A program made the position numbers and the translations under genes. DNA of 64,000 bases from Lithospermum erythrorhizon (lineage: Eukaryota > Streptophyta > Magnoliopsida > Boraginales > Boraginaceae), in NCBI GenBank assembly GCA_019722365.1, contig JADFUC010000391.1:682001-746000 (forward strand), in the 5' to 3' direction. Shown here piece after piece: positions 60,501-64,000 of this stretch (position 1 is the first letter of the stretch; the number at the start of each line of letters is the position of its first letter). The notes under the pieces were generated by a model, which saw nothing but the letters and a program-made list of their open reading frames with translations, made no database searches and was not told the DNA's origin.

Positions 60501-63040
60501 GGGGGCAATGAATATTTATAGACTAGTGGATAATGTCTTGATCCGATTCTTATGTACTCAACTTAAGGAGATACATGCTTTATTTTATTACACTAACTAC
60601 ACATGCATTCACATTTAATAATTCTATATAATATAAATATTTTATTTTTGTTATAAACAATATTTATAATACAAGTGTATGGAAATACTTGGATTAAGTA
60701 TACAATTGATAACATATGTACCACTTATTATATATAAAGTTTTTATACAAAAATATTTTAAAATTAAATAAGCGATATCGTTTATACGTAAATGACGATT
60801 AGTTATATACTACGTAACGAGGAATATTTTATATTAAATAATCACAAAGCTTGAACATTTTTCGAGCACATCAATCAGCATAGCGAATAGACTTTTTGGA
60901 AAGACTATTTATATAGTCAGAAGTTTTTATAAATTTATAATTACCATAATAAGGTGAATATATATATATATGGTGTATTGTATTTTTACTCGTATGTATT
61001 GAATTTTGGTAGCACATTAGTTTAACGTGAATAAATGGGAAGCAATGGATGTATTTTGACGTGCCCTCATTGGATTCACTTGGTTTGACCTTTCCTTATC
61101 CTACAACGTCTCTTTTCTTATTTTATTTATTTTTATAATATCTTTCTTATTGTTTGCTCTGTCTTTCTCCTTTGGATTAATGTATTTCAGTCGCATACTT
61201 CTAGCTCACTTCTAGTCTAGTAGTTACAAGTTTGGCCGATTTCATTTGATGCCCATAAATACTTTCATTTTTTCGTTTTTAACCTCATACCAACCTCAAA
61301 TTACGTATCTTTTCAATTTGTCCCCCACACTCCTTCATCTTTCAATTCGATCTCTTTCAAAAACTATATCCTTTCTTCTAGACGAATATTCATTTTAACA
61401 TAAAGATAAAAATCTCTACACACGAAATTTTCATAACCAAATCATCCTTCAATTTAATCACATTTTGAAGCTGCAAAAAATTAAAATATTGAATACGTAA
61501 TTATATATTATGTTTAAAAATATGAAGATTAGTTATGTCTTTATCTCAACTTCAATTGCGTGAATAAACTTTTCACGACTTCATATAGCTCATCCATTTA
61601 AAATTCTATCTCAAAATAATAAAGTTTTAGGACAAATTTTAGGCATAATATATTCTTGGAATCCACTATGATCATCACTCTCTTGGTTCACCTCCAAAAA
61701 GTAGTTGATCTACTTTTGATTAATAAAATCTTGAAATACTATTAGAGTAGTGGCATTAAACATGCCGGTCACATTTCACATACATCAAATTGCTCCTAAT
61801 TCATTAGGTGGACTATCCGGCCCGGTAGTCTGATTTATATGGACCTGCTAGAATCGGCCCATATGTGAGTTTACAGACTAAGCTAGTCCATCTGCAATTC
61901 ATATGTTTTATTGGACCACTCTAAATTTCAACTTTGGGTTATCGAATATTTTCTACATATGCTCTAAGATCATGCATTCTTGATACGTGCCGAACACGGC
62001 CACGAGCCGTTCGAGTTCGTCATTAATGAACACGTGTTGTTCGGCGGATAACCCTATTTGCCAAAGTGTGAAAGCAGATTCTGTTAGCGGCCTCTCAGAG
62101 ATCCTACGCGGGTTTCCACGGAGGAGGTGAATCGCGGATGTGCCTCAGCGACAAGGGAGACGGAGCTTTAAACTACTTAATCTGAGGTCTGCCGCTGCAT
62201 TGACTCGAACCTGTTGCATGAAAAGGGTAGGGTGCCGACATTTTATCACTCTGTTTCCTTTACTATTTGGTATGCCCAGGACAAACCTATTGCCACCACT
62301 ACTTTACTATATGAGGCAGAGAGATGAACTCCTTTTAATACAATGAATTTTGCTAGATAAATACATATGTGGCTTCTCCTAATTTACTCTGCCTTCTTGA
62401 GAGAGAGGATATTTTCACCCGGCCTATTAAAAGTTTTTCATTCTTGATACTGGACGAGGAGCAGAACAACATTTCCTCAAGGATTATATGTCAGAGGACA
62501 TCCCAAAAATTCACACCGTCAATAAATAGTCTTGATGGTGGTTGATATTTAAATGGAATGGCTCGAGAGATCGCTCCACGTTTGCTAAAATTCCCATTCG
62601 ATCCCTACGTTCCCACTTTAGAATTTGTTTTTCGATCCTTTGAAGTTCCTTGTAGATGACAAAGTTGGTAGCTGCGTGACTTTTAGGGGTTGAAATTGAA
62701 TTTTAGGCACTTTTCACATTTTTTCGAGTATTTTGTCTTTCTCGATCTCCATGAGGCGGGTTTCTATACCTTTTTCTACATCAACCAACCTTGAATTTCT
62801 GATCATATCCACAAGAAAGTTGATGAAAGCCCGAATACGGAGGTTGGACTATTTCGGTGTTGATGAAGAAGTGGAAAGGTGAAAAAGTGTCGAAAAAATG
62901 CAATTTCATTACAAAGTCACTTGATTCCAACTTTTCCTCTACAAGGAACCCGGTGTTGACGGCCTAAGTGGACAGGATGATCGAATTGGGAATTCTAGCA
63001 AATGTAATGATCTGCAGGTCGTTCGCATTAAATATTTTTA
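60501..63040. other. AT-rich intergenic DNA with a dispersed-repeat fragment
   Basis: Mostly low-complexity spacer with a TA microsatellite near 60960. 62060-62220 is GC-richer and contains CCACGGAGGAGGTGAATCGC at 62116, nearly repeated in ALMT intron 1 (9797-9828). An ORF at 62140-62346 is not supported as a gene. Confidence 0.45.
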
Positions 63041-63049
63041 AATTCAACT

Positions 63050-64000
63050 AGTAGTGTGTTAGTAATTAGTGACATCCGATGTGGGATAAAATAAATAACC
63101 TAAAGGTTGGATTAGTAATACATTTATACAAGTAACGGCGATGCGGATATGGGCACTTGGGCCCAAGCGGGCTGGTCGGTCTTTGATAGTACGGCCGGTA
63201 TGTGGGACACGTGTCGGCAACACATTGATCAGGTTCGCCAATACATGCCTTGTACTATGCCTATAAATACTAGTATTATTGACCATTTGAGGTAGCCAAA
63301 ATTCCATCTCTAATACTTTACCCTTATTTGAATACCGTTATTAACTTGATAAATCGAGTATACGTAGTGCATCTCGAGCCTCACTTCGAGTCTACTTGGC
63401 GACTTAAGAGATCAATCGCTTGTTCGAGTAAAGCTACTGGCGGTCGGAAATTTCGGGCCTAAGGTACGGCGAGAATTAAATGCTAAGTAGGATTTGACTC
63501 GCCAAACTATAGTGGTAACCGTTCAGTTATGATTAAAATTAATTGAGCAGCCCCGAGCCCGATACAATGAGAATATGGCGGATCAAATGGCGTATGTGGG
63601 GAGCGTAAAATCGTTCCCCAAAATCAAAACTCATCGCGACTCAAACCGAGCATGAGCACCTATGGATATACTTGGTCATTCAGCAATGACAGTGTCCTCC
63701 TGACGTTCCTGAATAGAAGCGATATTCGAGGAAAGGAAATTCGATGAAGAAGTTCAAAAGAAGAGGTTGTTGGCTAGAAAACGAGAAGATTCGAGAGGCA
63801 GGTAGATCTTATCTAGAAAGAGATAGAGTAGTTCGTGAGCGAGAAGGCTTGATGAAGAAGCGTGGCGTAAAACATAGAAATCACAGAGAGAAAAGGGAAT
63901 CATAGCAGCGATGACCGCCCGTATACTCAACTTACGGTCCTTATGCGAGTCTATCTTTGCCCGAGTATGGTAGCGCGAGAACAGCTTCTTATTGTATTAG
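63050..64000. mobile_element. LTR-retrotransposon-like sequence running off the window
   Basis: Moderate GC, a promoter-like CCTATAAATACTAG at 63260-63273 and a downstream region of polar sequence with in-frame ATGs (for example ATGGCGGATCAAATGG near 63575) suggest an LTR followed by an internal region. The second LTR and any polymerase frame would lie beyond 64000, so this is tentative. Confidence 0.35.

Noticed and set aside
63073..63084. Reverse-strand TCCCACATCGG as a second snRNA promoter
   Set aside because: The motif matches the USE, but no snRNA sequence or correctly spaced TATA follows on that strand; it is more likely part of the LTR-like sequence.

Overview
The window is nuclear DNA of a flowering plant, almost certainly a eudicot. 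Genes are split into many short exons with GT-AG introns, intergenic DNA is AT-rich and full of MITE and retroelement debris, and the recognisable proteins are plant types: ALMT, BIN4, ATG13, HP30-type Tim17, membrane protein of ER body and an At5g17165-type LEA protein. I cannot fix the family or species. Exon models were built by eye from homologous protein order, reading phase and splice sites, so single boundaries may shift by a few bases.

Layout. 0.7-0.9 kb: last exon of an At5g17165-type LEA gene. 2.1-4.0 kb: a ribosomal protein eL13 copy with a typical ribosomal-protein promoter but a wrecked middle. 4.9-6.0 kb: a complete non-autonomous Mutator-like element with 9-bp target duplications. 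9.2-12.0 kb: an intact ALMT9-like vacuolar anion channel gene. 12.2-16.0 kb: decayed repeats. 16.1-19.2 kb (minus): a small membrane protein with a zinc ribbon. 20.7-24.5 kb (plus, head to head with it): a TMEM120/TMPIT homologue. 25.6-32.6 kb (minus): a membrane protein of ER body-like gene with a VIT-like C-terminus and one defective exon junction. 32.6-41.9 kb: MITEs, retroelement-like DNA, a GC-rich block of unknown origin and a ~500-bp satellite. 42.0-43.2 kb (minus): an open C-terminal fragment of ATG13. 45.9-46.1 kb: a divergent U2 snRNA locus with a plant snRNA promoter. 48.4-50.8 kb (minus): an HP30-type Tim17 protein with a SAM-like tail. 52.3-56.5 kb (plus): the topoisomerase VI partner BIN4. 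58.9-60.5 kb (minus): a small Cys-rich plant protein. 60.5-64.0 kb: AT-rich spacer, then retroelement-like sequence running off the end.

The genes are functionally unrelated housekeeping and membrane genes, with no biosynthetic or defence cluster. The most unusual structural theme is that four genes (zinc ribbon protein, TMEM120, ER-body protein, BIN4) carry local tandem arrays in intron 1 whose units start at, or include, the exon-1 5' splice site. In three of them the end of exon 1 is also copied into the intron. A fifth gene (eL13) has a tandem duplication in its leader intron. Other oddities are a junction without a usable acceptor in the ER-body gene, two GC-AG introns, an ATG13 intron flanked by 9-bp direct repeats, and U2 stem changes that look compensatory.
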